Below are positions 25,016 through 36,394 of a DNA stretch of 64,000 nt, piece after piece; position 1 is the first letter of the stretch; each line of letters opens with the position of its first letter. Position numbers and translations under genes: made by a program. The notes under the pieces are model-generated. The model ran no database searches, had not been told where the DNA came from, and saw nothing but the letters and a program-made list of their open reading frames with translations. Source of the DNA: Leptasterias polaris (Eukaryota; Echinodermata; Asteroidea; Forcipulatida; Asteriidae); the NCBI GenBank assembly GCA_037783415.1, contig JAZGTN010000035.1, forward strand, positions 1,798,001-1,862,000. The letters are read 5' to 3'.

Positions 25016-25384
25016 AAAACATCATTACAAATGTACACAACAGGAATAATTTAAAATATAAACAGTTTAAAACTTTGCAATGAAAATCACGTAAGTTGTA
25101 TTTATAAAAGAAATGCAATAAAAAAGTCAATAGGCCCCCTAATAAAAATTTAAAATGCAAAGAAAACCAACAGTCAATAAATGAATACTTAGAGTGAAAC
25201 AAGAGAAGGTAAAGAGTTAACAGTTTGGATCCCTTGCAATCCAACATGAGAGAGAGAAACAAAACGGTAACTGCCTCTTCCAAATACTCGGCTTTAAATA
25301 AGTAGGTCTTCATAGATCTTTAGAAAAAACCAAGTGTTTTAACTTCCCTGAGTACTAAAGGGTGAAATTTCGACATAGTGGCAA

Positions 25385-25690
25385 CAGATTTTCGCATGAC
25401 AAACATTAACACCAAGATGACAAACAAAAAACACAACAAACACAACCACAATACCAATGCCGAACACCAAACAAACAAAACACAAAATAACACAAACACC
25501 AAACAACAAACAGAAGACACCAAACAAATCACAAAACAACAAACAAAATTACCAACAACAAACACACAAAACAGAGGTAACAACAAACACAACAAAACAC
25601 CAAACAAACAAGACACAAAACGTACAAACACAAAACAACAAGCACCAATTACCAAACAGAAGTACAAACACAAAACAAAGCTCCTCACCA
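25385..25690. repeat. A/C-biased low-complexity tract
   Basis: The + strand is almost only A and C (ACAAACAAAACACAAAAT-like), with G and T rare. It yields overlapping open frames rich in N, T, K and Q on one strand and in hydrophobic residues on the other, which is what biased composition produces. It merges directly into the 14-bp minisatellite and may be its degraded edge. Confidence 0.75.
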
Positions 25691-25691
25691 T

Positions 25692-27690
25692 GAACTGCAT
25701 ACTACAAACTGCATACTACAAACTGAAAACTACAAACTGAAAACTACAAACTGAAAACTACAAACTGAAAACTACAAACTGGAAACTACAAACTGGAAAC
25801 TACAAACTGAAAACTACAAACTGGAAACTACAAACTGGAAACTACAAACTGGAAACTACAAACTGGAAATTACAAACTGAAAACTACAAACTGAAAACTA
25901 CAAACTGAAAACTACAAACTGAAAACTACAAACTGAAACTACAAACTGAAACTACAAACTGAAAACTACAAACTGAAAACTACAAACTGAAAACTACAAA
26001 CTGAAAACTACAAACTGAAAACTACAAACTGGAAACTACAAACTGGAAACTACAAACTGGAAACTACAAACTGGAAACTACAAACTGGAAACTACAAACT
26101 GGAAACTACAATCTGGAAACTACAATCTGAAAACTACAATCTGGAAACTACAAACTGGAAACTACAAACTGGAAACTACAAACTGGAAACTACAAACTGG
26201 AAACTACAAACTGGAAACTACAAACTGAAAACTACAAACTGAAAACTACAAACTGAAAACTACAAACTGAAAACTACAAACTGAAAACTACAAACTGGAA
26301 ACTACAAGCTGAGACAAGCTGAGACTACAAGCTGAGACAAGCTGAGACTACAAACTGAAAGCTACAAACTGAAAACTACAAATTGAAAACTACAAGCTGA
26401 AAACTACAATCTGAGACTAAAAACTGAGACTACAAACTGAGACTACAAACTGAGACTACAAACTGGAAACTACAAACTGGAAACTACAAACTGGAAACTA
26501 CAAACTGGAAACTACAAGCTGGAAACTACAAGCTGGAAACTACAAGCTGGAAACTACAAGCTGGAAACTACAAGCTGGAAACTACAAGCTGGAAACTACA
26601 AGCTGGAAACTACAAGCTGGAAACTACAAACTGAGAACGACAAACTGTAAACTATAATCTGGAAACTACAAACTGGAAACTACAAACTGAAAACTACAAA
26701 CTGAAAACTACAAACTGAAAACTACAAACTGAAAACTACAAACTGAAAACTACAAACTGAAAACTACAAACTGGAAACTACAAACTGGAAACTACAAACT
26801 GAAAACTACAAACTGAAAACTACAAACTGAAAACTACAAACTGAAAACTACAAACTGAAAACTACAAACTGAAAACTACAAACTGAGACTACAAACTGAG
26901 ACTACAAACTGGAAACTACAAACTGGAAACTACAAAATGGAAACTACAAACTGGAAACTACAAACTGGAAACTACAAACTGGAAACTACAAACTGAAAAC
27001 TACAAACTGAGACTACAAACTAATACTACAAGCTGAAACTACAAACTGAAAACTATAAACTGAGACTACAAACTGAGACTACAAACTAATACTACAAACT
27101 GAAAACTACAAACTGAAAACTACAAACTGAAAACTACAAACTGAAAACTACAAACTGAAAACTACAAACTGAAAACTACAAACTGAAAACTACAAACTGA
27201 AAACTACAAACTGAAAACTACAAACTGAAAACTACAAACTGAAAACTACAAACTGAAAACTACAAACTGAAAACTACAAACTGAAAACTACAAGCTGGAA
27301 ACTACAAACTGGAAACTACAAACTGAAAACTACAAGCTGGAAACTACAAACTGGAAACTACAAACTGAAAACTACAAACTGAAAACTACAAACTGAAAAC
27401 TACAAACTGAAAACTACAAACTGAAAACTACAAACTGAAAACTACAAACTGAAAACTACAAGCTGGAAACTACAAACTGGAAACTACAAACTGGAAACTA
27501 CAAACTGGAAACTACAAACTGGATACTACAACTGGATACTACAACTGGAAACTACAAACTGGAAACTACAAACTGGAAACTACAAACTGGAAACTACAGA
27601 CTGGAAACTACAGACTGGAAACTACAACTGGATACTACAACTGGAAACTACAACTGGAAACTACAAACTGGAAACTACAAACTGTAAACT
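25692..27690. repeat. 14-bp minisatellite, ACTACAAACTGAAA, about 140 copies
   Basis: The unit ACTACAAACTGAAA repeats for about 2 kb. Two main variants, CTGAAA and CTGGAA, occur in blocks rather than mixed at random. Minor variants are CAAGCTG, CTGAG and CAACTGGAT with 13-bp units. The patchy distribution suggests growth by local slippage or unequal exchange. The left end grades into the A/C-rich tract and the right end stops at AAACTGTAAACTGAAAAG. It has no coding potential. Confidence 0.95.
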
Positions 27691-28218
27691 GAAAAGAACG
27701 AACAACAAGCCACAAACCATAAAATCAGATATGACAAACAACCACAACCATGATACTATAAACAATTAATAACTTTTACAAAAATACACCAATCTACAAA
27801 ATGAATTACCTTTGCTGTAGAGGATTAACCAAGTGAAGAGCAACATAAATGTGCAAATGATGAACTGTAACAAGTTGTAGATGAACAAGTACGCTGTCTT
27901 CATATCTGTATAGGCTGATTGGGAAAAGAAGGAAATGGTCAGCTTGAGTTCAGGGATTTTCCCAAGTTTTTAAGGAGCAGTGTGGATCTGGAACAATTTT
28001 TTCAAAGTATCTCAATGTCAGGCCAGGAATTTCATCATTGAGAATAAGAGGGAAATGCCATTTTCATGTTGTGAAAACACATCAATTTTTTCAATTACTA
28101 TTAGGTGTTCCGGGCGACATAGCGGTCCCATTTCATTTGTACACAAATTTGTGGCATCCAAAAGTCATAATTAGACCATTGATGTTAAATATTTCAAACA
28201 GATAACAGCCCTCTGTGC
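27691..28218. other. Unannotated AT-rich intergenic sequence
   Basis: Only one short open frame of about 64 codons (27,980-28,174) is present. It has no recognisable motif or codon signature. I see no repeat or RNA structure here. Confidence 0.4.
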
Positions 28219-28583
28219 ATCAACTTACGGAAGCCGGATAGTGCCAGGAAATAAGAAGTGAAATATTTTTTCATGAGCGCGATAATATTTTTTTTGTACC
28301 ATTTATCTGGCGGCCGCCACTTATTATCCGGCGGCCGCCACTTATTATCGCATGGCGGCCGCCACTTAATTAAGTGGCGGCCGCCGGATAATAAGTTACG
28401 GCCGCCACTTAATTAAGTGGCGGCCGCCGGATAATAAGTGGCGGCCGCCGGATAATTAAGTGGCGGCCGCCGGATAATAAGTGGCGGCCGCCAGATAAAT
28501 GGTACAAAAAAAAATATTATCGCGCTCATGAAAAAATATTTCACTTCTTATTTCCTAGCACTATCCGGCTTCCGTATCAACTT
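28219..28583. mobile_element. Palindromic foldback MITE with internal GGCGGCCGCC array and 8-bp target duplication
   Basis: The element spans 28,227-28,575. The left end ACGGAAGCCGGATAGTGC is the inverted copy of the right end, with one mismatch in the region read. The arms continue inward through AAGAAGTGAAATATTTTTTC and GAGCGCGATAATATT to ATTTATCTGGCGGCCGCC. Between the arms lies an irregular run of GGCGGCCGCC blocks alternating with ACTTATTATCC or ACTTAATTAAGT. The direct repeat ATCAACTT occurs at 28,219-28,226 and 28,576-28,583, immediately outside the ends; this is a perfect 8-bp target-site duplication. An 8-bp duplication fits hAT-type transposases among others. No protein is encoded, so it is non-autonomous. 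Confidence 0.9.
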
Positions 28584-28674
28584 GATACTAAATGAGCTTT
28601 AAAAAAAAAATTATCTACTAAGGTTATTATAATTATTTAAAATTGGCGTTGAAAAACAATAAAAAATAAAATAA

Positions 28675-28749
28675 TGACTAGAGCAGGATTTGAACCTGCA
28701 GCCTTTGGATTAACGTGCCGGCACTCTAGCAACTGAGCTATCTAGCCCT
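28675..28749 (-). pseudogene. tRNA-like pseudogene (probable SINE head)
   Basis: On the minus strand the sequence starts GGCTAGATAGCTCAGTTGC and ends with TCTAGTC. The acceptor stem GGCTAGA/TCTAGTC pairs with one G-U. The D arm GCTC/GAGT and a perfect T arm, GCAGG-TTCAAAT-CCTGC, are present, so A and B boxes are visible. The anticodon stem (CCGGC against TCCAA) does not pair. The triplet in the anticodon position is GTT, but the loop lacks the usual T33. It is therefore a decayed tRNA or a tRNA-derived SINE head, not a working gene. Confidence 0.6.
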
Positions 28750-30165
28750 GCTGGGCAGAATGTATAATATAGACTCTGTGAAAAAACATTGTTATTCCGG
28801 ACTCATCTCCGTGTGTGTGTTTTATTTAGGACTCCAAACCTGACACGTCTCAAGCTTTACATGTTATGCAAAGGGCGCCACCTCTTGGTGGTTGTTACAA
28901 ACAAGAAAGTGCTGGGTGTGTTAAATTGCCCCTTTAATATTTTTTTCCCTGAACTCAGAGAAAAAGAACAGAAAGGCCCAGTTTTTATAAAAGGATGATT
29001 ATGAACATGTGCACAAATTTGAAACATCAAAACCTGTCTTTTGTCCAAAAATAGAAGTCTGATTGCAAACAATTTGAAGGATAATTTGTGAGTAAACAAG
29101 TGTTGCTGTGTTTTCTAGTAGCGGTTTTCCAAAATCATTTTATCTAGCCTGTCAACTTCATTTGTTTGAGATGTTCAAATCGGTAAACTTTGGTAGGTAT
29201 ACAAAATCAGCATTAGAATCAATGAGTTAGGCATAAATCACAGTCATTTATAAAGAAAGTTTGTTCGGTTTGTTCACAACTCTTCCAGATCACGTTGTGA
29301 TGGTTTAGCATGGGCTGTCGATTGTCATGTCCTTGACATGATAGTGCCTTGTTAGGTAAGGGTGTGGGTTAATGTGGATAGTAGGCTGTAATGTTGTTGT
29401 GTGGTATCCAAGGAGAAGGTGACCATCTTCTTGGTGGGTTCAACATCCTGAAGTTGTCTGGGGCAGTTTCTGCGTAAAATTAAACTGTGTGGGGAACTGA
29501 CAAGATAGGATTGTTGCCTTTAATAATTTAACAAACAAGGTCAGCCTAAACCCCACAGCCAAACAAAATTTATAAATAAAAATTTAATAACTTACCATTA
29601 CCAAGGACTAAGAGAGCAAGATGGATGTACAAGTAAAAATCAAAACGGAACACAAAGTTGAAATTCAGAAGACTCATATGCCTGAAAGAGAATCAGAAAA
29701 GTAGTTTAAAGTCAAACATCAACATTATGAATACATTTGGGTTGACCCAAAATAAATTGATTAGAGCTGGACATGAAACTGTGTCCTTCGGATTAACAAG
29801 TCAGTTTCTCTTATAGTTTTTTAATTTACTATAAAGATATGAATTGTAGTTGACAGCAAGAGTGTAAAACACTATGAGTATGACATACTGAATAAAAAAT
29901 TTCAAACGTTCACTCTCCACAAACAAAATCATGTTATGGAAAAGAAAAGAAAATGAAAGAAGGCCGAGGGGTACGGGAAGAGGGGTTCTAGATAGACAGA
30001 ATAGTGGGAGGGTTGAGTAAAGTGTAAGATGCGACAGTGGGAGAGACGAGGGGGGTAGGCTGGTGAAGTGAAATGATGGGAAAGACCAAGGGGGAAAGAG
30101 GGATGGCCGGTGAGGGTTATGTATAGTGCCAGCAGACCGCCGTAGATTACAGTCATCGCAACATC
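28750..30165. other. Intergenic sequence, no gene recognised
   Basis: Short open frames on both strands (for example 28,789-28,998 and 28,857-29,099) overlap each other and show no family motif. Apart from the tRNA-like relic at 29,755-29,815 I see no clear repeat or structured RNA. Confidence 0.4.
29755..29815 (-). pseudogene. Second, more decayed tRNA-like relic
   Basis: The minus strand reads GTTAATCCGAAGGACACAG and then CCAGCTCTAATCA. This matches the 3' half of the tRNA-like sequence at 28,675-28,749 with several changes. Only the anticodon-loop-to-acceptor part is kept. It is most likely another copy of the same SINE family. Confidence 0.4.
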
Positions 30166-30170
30166 ACAAT

Positions 30171-30407
30171 GGGGGGGGGGGGGGGGAGGGGTTGAGAGCA
30201 ATGATAAGTTGCTTTCTTTTCTTCTTCTTTTGGAGGCCATTTTGCTTTTAATTATGTTCTTAGTTTTTTGTGTTATAAAACAATATTGTAACTTTGGGGG
30301 GGGGAGGGGTGAGAGCAATGATAAGTTGCTTTCTTTTCTTCTTCTTTTGGAGGCCATTTTGCTTTTAATTATGTTTTTAGTTTTTTGTGTTATAAAACAA
30401 TATTGTA
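30171..30407. repeat. Tandem duplication of ~105 bp, each copy headed by a G-run
   Basis: A run of 16 G at 30,171-30,186 precedes copy one (30,187-30,290). A run of 9 G at 30,296-30,304 precedes copy two (30,305-30,407). The copies share AGAGCAATGATAAGTTGC and GTTATAAAACAATATTGTA and differ at very few positions. The G-runs could form G-quadruplexes. The duplication accounts for the repeated peptide seen in open frames of both strands here, so those frames are not evidence of a gene. Confidence 0.85.
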
Positions 30408-32370
30408 GGCCCCCTAACCTTTTTTTATTGTACAGGTACAAATATAATTCTTATTTGGGCCAGAGATGGTCAGTAATTGCTTGTACTTTTTCAATTAAAG
30501 GAGGTGAAATGTACTACACTGGCAGCAAGGCAGACATCAAGAAGAAGTTTGTTCAGTCTTGATATGTCCATACATGTATGTCCTTTGAAAAAAGTGTTAT
30601 CCTAAATCGTCCTTGAGTGTCACCTGATAACAACTTAAAGGTCAATATTTGTGTCAAACCTTTTAGATCTAACAAGCGAGGCATGGTATACAACTGATAC
30701 TGGAGTTATTAGTACTCAGTAAAGAAAAAATACTTTTAATTTTATTTTTATACATAGGCTATTTTTTGTTTTTGGTATTGTATTTTTGTGGTTGTTTAGA
30801 TTTATTAATTTATTTCTTAGTTATATTAGTATTTTTCTTTTATTTATTTCTTTTATTTTATTTAATGCAAAACTTTACTTCATTGTATCCATTTTTATTA
30901 TATGGTTTTTAAAATCTGATTTAAACAATGTCATTATTAGGACTGTTTCTTATTTTATTTATTCATTTATTTGTGTGTTCATTTACTGAAATTTCATACT
31001 AAACTCTTAAAATTATATTTTTCATTTTGTAACATTTGATTTCAGTTCAGTTTAAATTATTTGTTAATTACATTTGTATTTTGTATTTTGTATTTATTAT
31101 TTTTTATTTTATGCTAAATTATTGTACGATATAAAAAATTAAACTTGTGATTTGTCATTCAAAGAGTGTTTTCTCTGTTATCAAGTGGTGGGTTTTGTAT
31201 ATTTTTGTTATGGGCAATTCGCGTGTGGAATACAGAAGAGTTACACGAGCAAAACAAGCCTTTATTTTATATTGAAACGAGAAAGGGTAGGCCTACCTCA
31301 GAAAATTATATGAAGGTAGAAATAAAGGGGTTCGTTTTTATACAAGAAGAAGTGTAACCTGCTTAAAATTGTACGTATGAACACCGAACACATATAATAT
31401 AAAGATGGGCCAAGAGAATGTGACTGAACAGAAAATAACAAGAACAGATAACATTTATATCACAGAATACAGAGAGAACAACTCGGGCGGTATTGTCTGA
31501 CAATTTTACTTAGAGCACAAGATCGAGACCACGACTACAGGGGCCAGCGTGCTAAAATGCCCGTTCAAATGCCCAGCTGGTAATATACGTTACCCGGAGC
31601 GAGAGCTGAGATCGTGACACCGGAACTATCAAATTATTCCTTCAAAGTTCAGAAATGATACAACTAAATGCATGCTATCCACCAATCTAACTGAGATAAA
31701 TTCTTATTACAATCATATGAAAATGATAAACAAAGAACAAGAGTAGAATAAAGTGAAAATTACCTGAAAAAGCGAAGACAGAAACTCAAGACGTCTGATC
31801 GTGTTTTTGTCGTACAGACTAATTATGGCGAACCCCGCGAAAATTACAAAGCTGCGAAGCACTGTGGGTACATTCACAAGTAACTATTACGTCACTAGTA
31901 TGTACGTCATCAAAGCACATGCAAAATACTTAGACTGTGCAAAATAGTTAGACTGTGCGCAAGTCTCGCGCGTATCGGAACGAGAAAACACATCAAACGA
32001 AGAACATTATGTTTTTATGAAATCCAATCTTTGTTTTAAATTATGTTTCTGAAAAAATCTGGTCAACACAAGCACTATAATTAAAATTTTCATAAAATGA
32101 GATTAAGTTTGTGTAAAAAATGCACACAATAATTTGTTAAATATTATTGGAACAAATACAAACTGTTGGACAAAGATGTTTATTAAATTTTGATCTTGAC
32201 TTTTTAGAAACCACTTTTGAAAAGCAATGCCCCGGAATAGACTGTGCAAGTCTCGCGCGTTTTCGACCTTCCAGAGGACCATTGTGGTCCCAACCATTAT
32301 GAAGTTTTCTGTTGGCAAGATTTTGTTTCTCTATTCATTATTTTAGTTTTGCGTAGTTATGACAATGACA
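30408..32370. other. AT-rich intergenic sequence with T-rich low-complexity stretch
   Basis: 30,720-31,130 is T-rich simple sequence with TTTATT and TTTGTATT runs. 31,370-32,270 is more balanced. It contains two near-copies of GACTGTGCAAGTCTCGCGCG (about 31,950-31,972 and 32,239-32,261; the first has two extra bases), which may be ends of a degraded mobile element. No coding gene is recognised. Confidence 0.45.
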
Positions 32371-32375
32371 ATTAT

Positions 32376-32453
32376 ATGAATGTAATACTTATTGATAAAA
32401 ACTATGAAAGTAATATGAATGTAATACTTATTGATAAAAACTATGAAAGTAAA
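32376..32453. repeat. 39-bp tandem duplication
   Basis: Two consecutive 39-bp copies begin ATGAATGTAATACTTATTG and end GAAAGTA. They are identical apart from the last base or two. They lie in an open frame of 94 codons that has no other sign of coding. Confidence 0.8.
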
Positions 32454-32989
32454 ATCAAATCAACAATACAACAAAGAAACCTAAGAATTAAACTTGACCT
32501 CAGCTTCCGGTTACTTGCAACAAATTAAGAATTTAGTTAGGGGACCAGATTAGCCAACTCAAAAATGTGGTATGCCAAGTGTAACACATTCTTCAAGATT
32601 CTGGGCTTAAACTTACATTTTTACTCCCTAAACGAAGGGTACAAATTCTGTTCAATTTATTTTTTTAAGATTAAAAGGTTGTTTCCGTGTTTGAGGCCTA
32701 TTTTCTAACATTTACCGATTTTTTCACCCTTCGTCTAAAGCTTTTAAAAGACTTATAGCTATAAGTTTTTAATTATATCAAATTAAAATCGGCAAGTTAA
32801 AGCCAGTATTTCAGTTTTCGTTCGGATAATAACATTCTACTGAAGTGAGCACTAAATTTGGTGCCAGCACCAAATTTGTTGCTTGCGAGAAATTTAGTGC
32901 CAGCACCAAATTTCAAAAAACATTGTCAACGACCGTCATGGCCGTCGTTGACAGTGTGAACGAAATCGCGAATTCTCGAATTTTCATTT

Positions 32990-34565
32990 GAAAAGTTGTC
33001 ATCGAAAAAACATAAAATCTTCATTTTTTTCTTCACAGTTGTCTTCCTTATATCCCAAACCATCATGCCTAGGCGCCCCCAATTAATTAACCCACTAATT
33101 AGGTCAGCCCAACTAATTAAACAATCGCATAATATAGCCCGTATGCGAATTTACTGTGACAAAGTCTATGGTTAAACATGCAACTACCTAATTTTCATTT
33201 GAAAAGTTGTCATCGAAAAATATTAAAATCTTCATTTTTTTCTTCACAGTTGTCTTCCTTATATCCCAAACCATTATGCCTGGGCGCCCCCAATTAATTA
33301 ACCCACTAATTAGGTCAGCCCAACTAATTAAACAATCGCATAAATTAGCCCGTATGCGAATTTACTATTTAACGTCCAGAACAAACACGCAATTTTCATT
33401 TGAAAAGTTGTCATCGAAAAATATTAAAATCTTCATTTTTTTCCTCACAGTTGTCTTCCTTATATCCCAAACCATTATGCCTAGGCGCCCCAAATTAATT
33501 AACCTACTAATTAACTCAGCCCAACTAATTAAACAATAATGCATAATATAGCCCGTGTACGAATTTACTGTTTAACGTCCGGAACAAACATGCAAGTTTT
33601 ATTTGAAAAGTTGTCATCGAAAAATGATAAATTCTTCAGGTTTTTCTTCACAGATGTCTTCAATACATCCCAAACCATTATGCCTAGGCGCCCCAAATTA
33701 ATTAACCTACTAATTAACCCAGCCCAACTAATTAAACAATAATGCATAATATAGCCCGTGTACGAATTTACTGTTTAACGTCCGGAACAAACATGCAAGT
33801 TTCATTTGAAAAGTTGTCATCGAAAAATGATAAAATCTTAATTTATTTGTTCACAGTTGTCTTCCTTATATCCCAAACCATTATGCCTAGGCGCCCCCAT
33901 TGAATTAACCCACTAATTAACTCAGGCCAACTAATTAAACAATCGCATAATATAGCCCGTATGCCAAATTACTGTAACAAAGTCTATGGTTAAACATGCA
34001 ACTACTTAATTTTCATTTGAAAAGTTGTCATCGAAAAATATTAAAATCTTCATTTTTTTCTTCACAGTTGTCTTCCTTATATCCCAAACCATCATACCTA
34101 GGCGCCCCCATTGAATTAACCCACTAATTAACTCAGCCCAACTAATTAAACAATAATGCATAATATAGCCCGTATGCGAATTGACTGTTACAAAGTCTAG
34201 AAATAAACACGCTACTACCTAATTTTCATTTGAAAAGTTGTCATCAAAAAAACATTAAGTTTTAATTTTCTTCTTTACAGTTGTCTTCCTTATATCCCAA
34301 ACCATTATGCCTAGGCGCCCCCAATTAATTAACCCACTAATTAACTCAGCCCAACTAATTAAACAATTGCATAAATTAGCCCGTATGTGAATTTACTATT
34401 TAACGTCCGGAACCAACACGCAATTTTCATTTGAAAAGTTGTCATCGAAAAGAAATAAAATCTTCAGGTTTTTCTTCACAGTTGTCTTCCTTATATCCCA
34501 AACCATTATGCCTAGGCGCCCCAAATTAATTAACCTACTAATTAACTCAGCCCAACTAATTACCA
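32990..34565 (+). repeat. Left terminal array of element A (eight ~204-bp units)
   Basis: GAAAAGTTGTCATC starts units near 32,990, 33,201, 33,402, 33,605, 33,808, 34,019, 34,230 and 34,433. Two linker types occur, GTTTAACGTCCGGAACAAAC and ACAAAGTCTATGGTTAAACA. Units end in ACTAATTAAACAA plus AGCCCGTATGCGAATTTACT. Confidence 0.9.
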
Positions 34566-36394
34566 AACATTGTTCAGTGCCTTTAAAGCATACTTTTGAA
34601 GTGAGGACCCTTTATACTCAACCGGGGACCAAAATTATTGTCATCTTTTGTTATAAAGTCCCCGGTTTGAATGTGTATGCCTGTGTAACAGCCTGCAGTC
34701 GTGGACCCTCCTTTGTTCAACTCTTTGTGATAGCAACCGTGGACCACAATGCTTTCCTTTGTGATAGCAACCATGGACCTATTGTCCTCTTTTGTTATAG
34801 GTTCCCGGTTTGAATGTGGTTACCTATCTCACAGTTACACAAACGAAACACCCACGTTTGCAAATTAGTGAGTGGGCCCATTTCATACAGCTGCTTAAGC
34901 ACAAGAAGTAGCTAAACACAAGACAATTTTGTAAAGGTAAAATCTAAACCATTCGATTTACAACAAAATTTCATGTTTGTATTGTTTTTATTACAAACTG
35001 ACGATGTTTGTTAACATAATTCATTGCCATTTGTTTAGCAGCTAGTAACTGATGGAGTCACATTTTAACATCAGATAAAATAACCCTAAATTGTTGTTCA
35101 TAATCTCAGGTAGGTTAACAATTACATTTCTTATCAAACACAATATTATAACTATGTTATTTGTCTGCGTACTCTGTTCGGGATTATCAATCCCCCTGAT
35201 GCATTGAGACTTGGAAACTGGATACTCCTGGTATCATATCGTTTGGTGAATGATTAATCCTCAACAACAGATTCTTGTGGCTTGTTAATTTACATTTACA
35301 CATCAAATATAATATAAACACTACTCGTTCATATCCCAATGTATACACAGTGCCACTTGTGTTAACCAGATTTTTTTCAATCGTTATAAAACAAATCAAA
35401 ATAATACTACTTCTGCAAAAACATATCGATACAACAGTTTTTACCCATCAAAACCATTGGCTGGGAGAAAGGGAGACTAGCTCATACAATTTTAAAATTA
35501 GCCACTTTAGCACGCTGACATTGGCCTAAAAGTTATTGAAATAGTATGAAAAAAACTCTGCTCCTGGTATCAAGATCATGTCCTAAACCAACACCGTTTG
35601 GTGAAAGAAAATCTTTAAACATCTCTTTAAACAGCCTGTTAATTTTGGGTAAACGCATCAACTAAAATCACACTTTTTATACCATCGTGTAAAGCTGTAT
35701 ACAATCATGTACAATAACAATAATGTTCACTATCAATTTTCTCTCTCAGATAAGTTGTTTATTGGGAGAACATTTAAATCATATATGTAGCCGTGTGCAA
35801 CTTAGTCAGAGATAGAATGTCAAAATACCTACTTCAACAACTTCCAATAAATTATCTTCTAGTGTTTTTTCCAAAAAAAATAAACAACTAAATAAATAAA
35901 TAAATAAGTAACATAAATTAAAGTTGATAAGAAATTAAATTACAAAGGTATTTTCACGTTTTAAAGAAAATTTGTGTTGTATATTGGCGTACCATACCTG
36001 TATGTTTCTAGACATTACTCTGTTCAAATAGTTGTCTCAACCCGACGTCTAATATGTGACTTCTTCGAATAGCAGAAAGTGTAATATACATTCGAAGCGT
36101 TTCACTTTTATCATTTTGCCTAACCTTTCTTTTGGCAAGAGCAACTTCTTCAGCAAAAGCGCAACAATACAGCCCGCATGAGTCAGAGTCATTTTGGGTA
36201 ACAAATGATCTGTCTTTGATATTGATAACATGTTCATCACTGCGCATGAATGTCGGCAAAACGTTCCAGTATTTTGATTTTTTCCAATAATTAAAAAAAT
36301 CGGCAAAAGAATAACCGATTTGACGCAAGTAGGTTTGACAAGGGCGACAATGAATTGTAACTGCATAGCGATCGTTTTATCTTGTCAACAACAA
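34566..36394. mobile_element. Core of foldback element A
   Basis: This unique 1.8-kb segment between the inverted arrays is repeated in the same orientation at about 39,411-41,264. It begins ACCAAACATTGTTCAGTGCC. It contains a MITE-like start, GGGCCCATTTCATACAGCTG, near 34,876, and ends with a minus-strand Ulp1-like remnant. Other open frames are short and unrecognised. Near 34,725-34,780 a short direct duplication of TTTGTGATAGCAACC is present; it is missing from the other core. Confidence 0.8.
36008..36366 (-). pseudogene. Ulp1-like (C48) cysteine protease C-terminal remnant, foldback element A
   Basis: On the minus strand a frame open from about 36,370 to 36,008 contains VTQNDSDSCGLYCCAFAEE. 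This matches the Gln-x(5,6)-Cys-Gly active-site segment of Ulp1/SENP peptidases (Q-N-D-S-D-S-C-G, followed by a hydrophobic stretch and AFAEE). Upstream, YLRQIGYSFADFFNYW is compatible with the domain. The His and Asp of the catalytic triad would lie further N-terminal, where a stop and then the repeat array intervene, so only about the last 110-120 residues survive. Ulp1-type proteases are known passengers of several DNA transposon groups (Mutator-like, KDZ). The assignment rests on one motif read by eye. Confidence 0.55.

Noticed and set aside
25320..25740. Overlapping 67-126-codon frames on both strands
   Set aside because: They come from an A/C-only low-complexity tract, which has few stops on either strand.
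28675..28749. Functional tRNA-Asn(GTT)
   Set aside because: The anticodon stem does not pair and T33 is absent, so it is a pseudogene or SINE head.
29929..30562. 170-codon minus and 117-codon plus frames
   Set aside because: They overlap on opposite strands and are created by the ~105-bp duplication and G-run.
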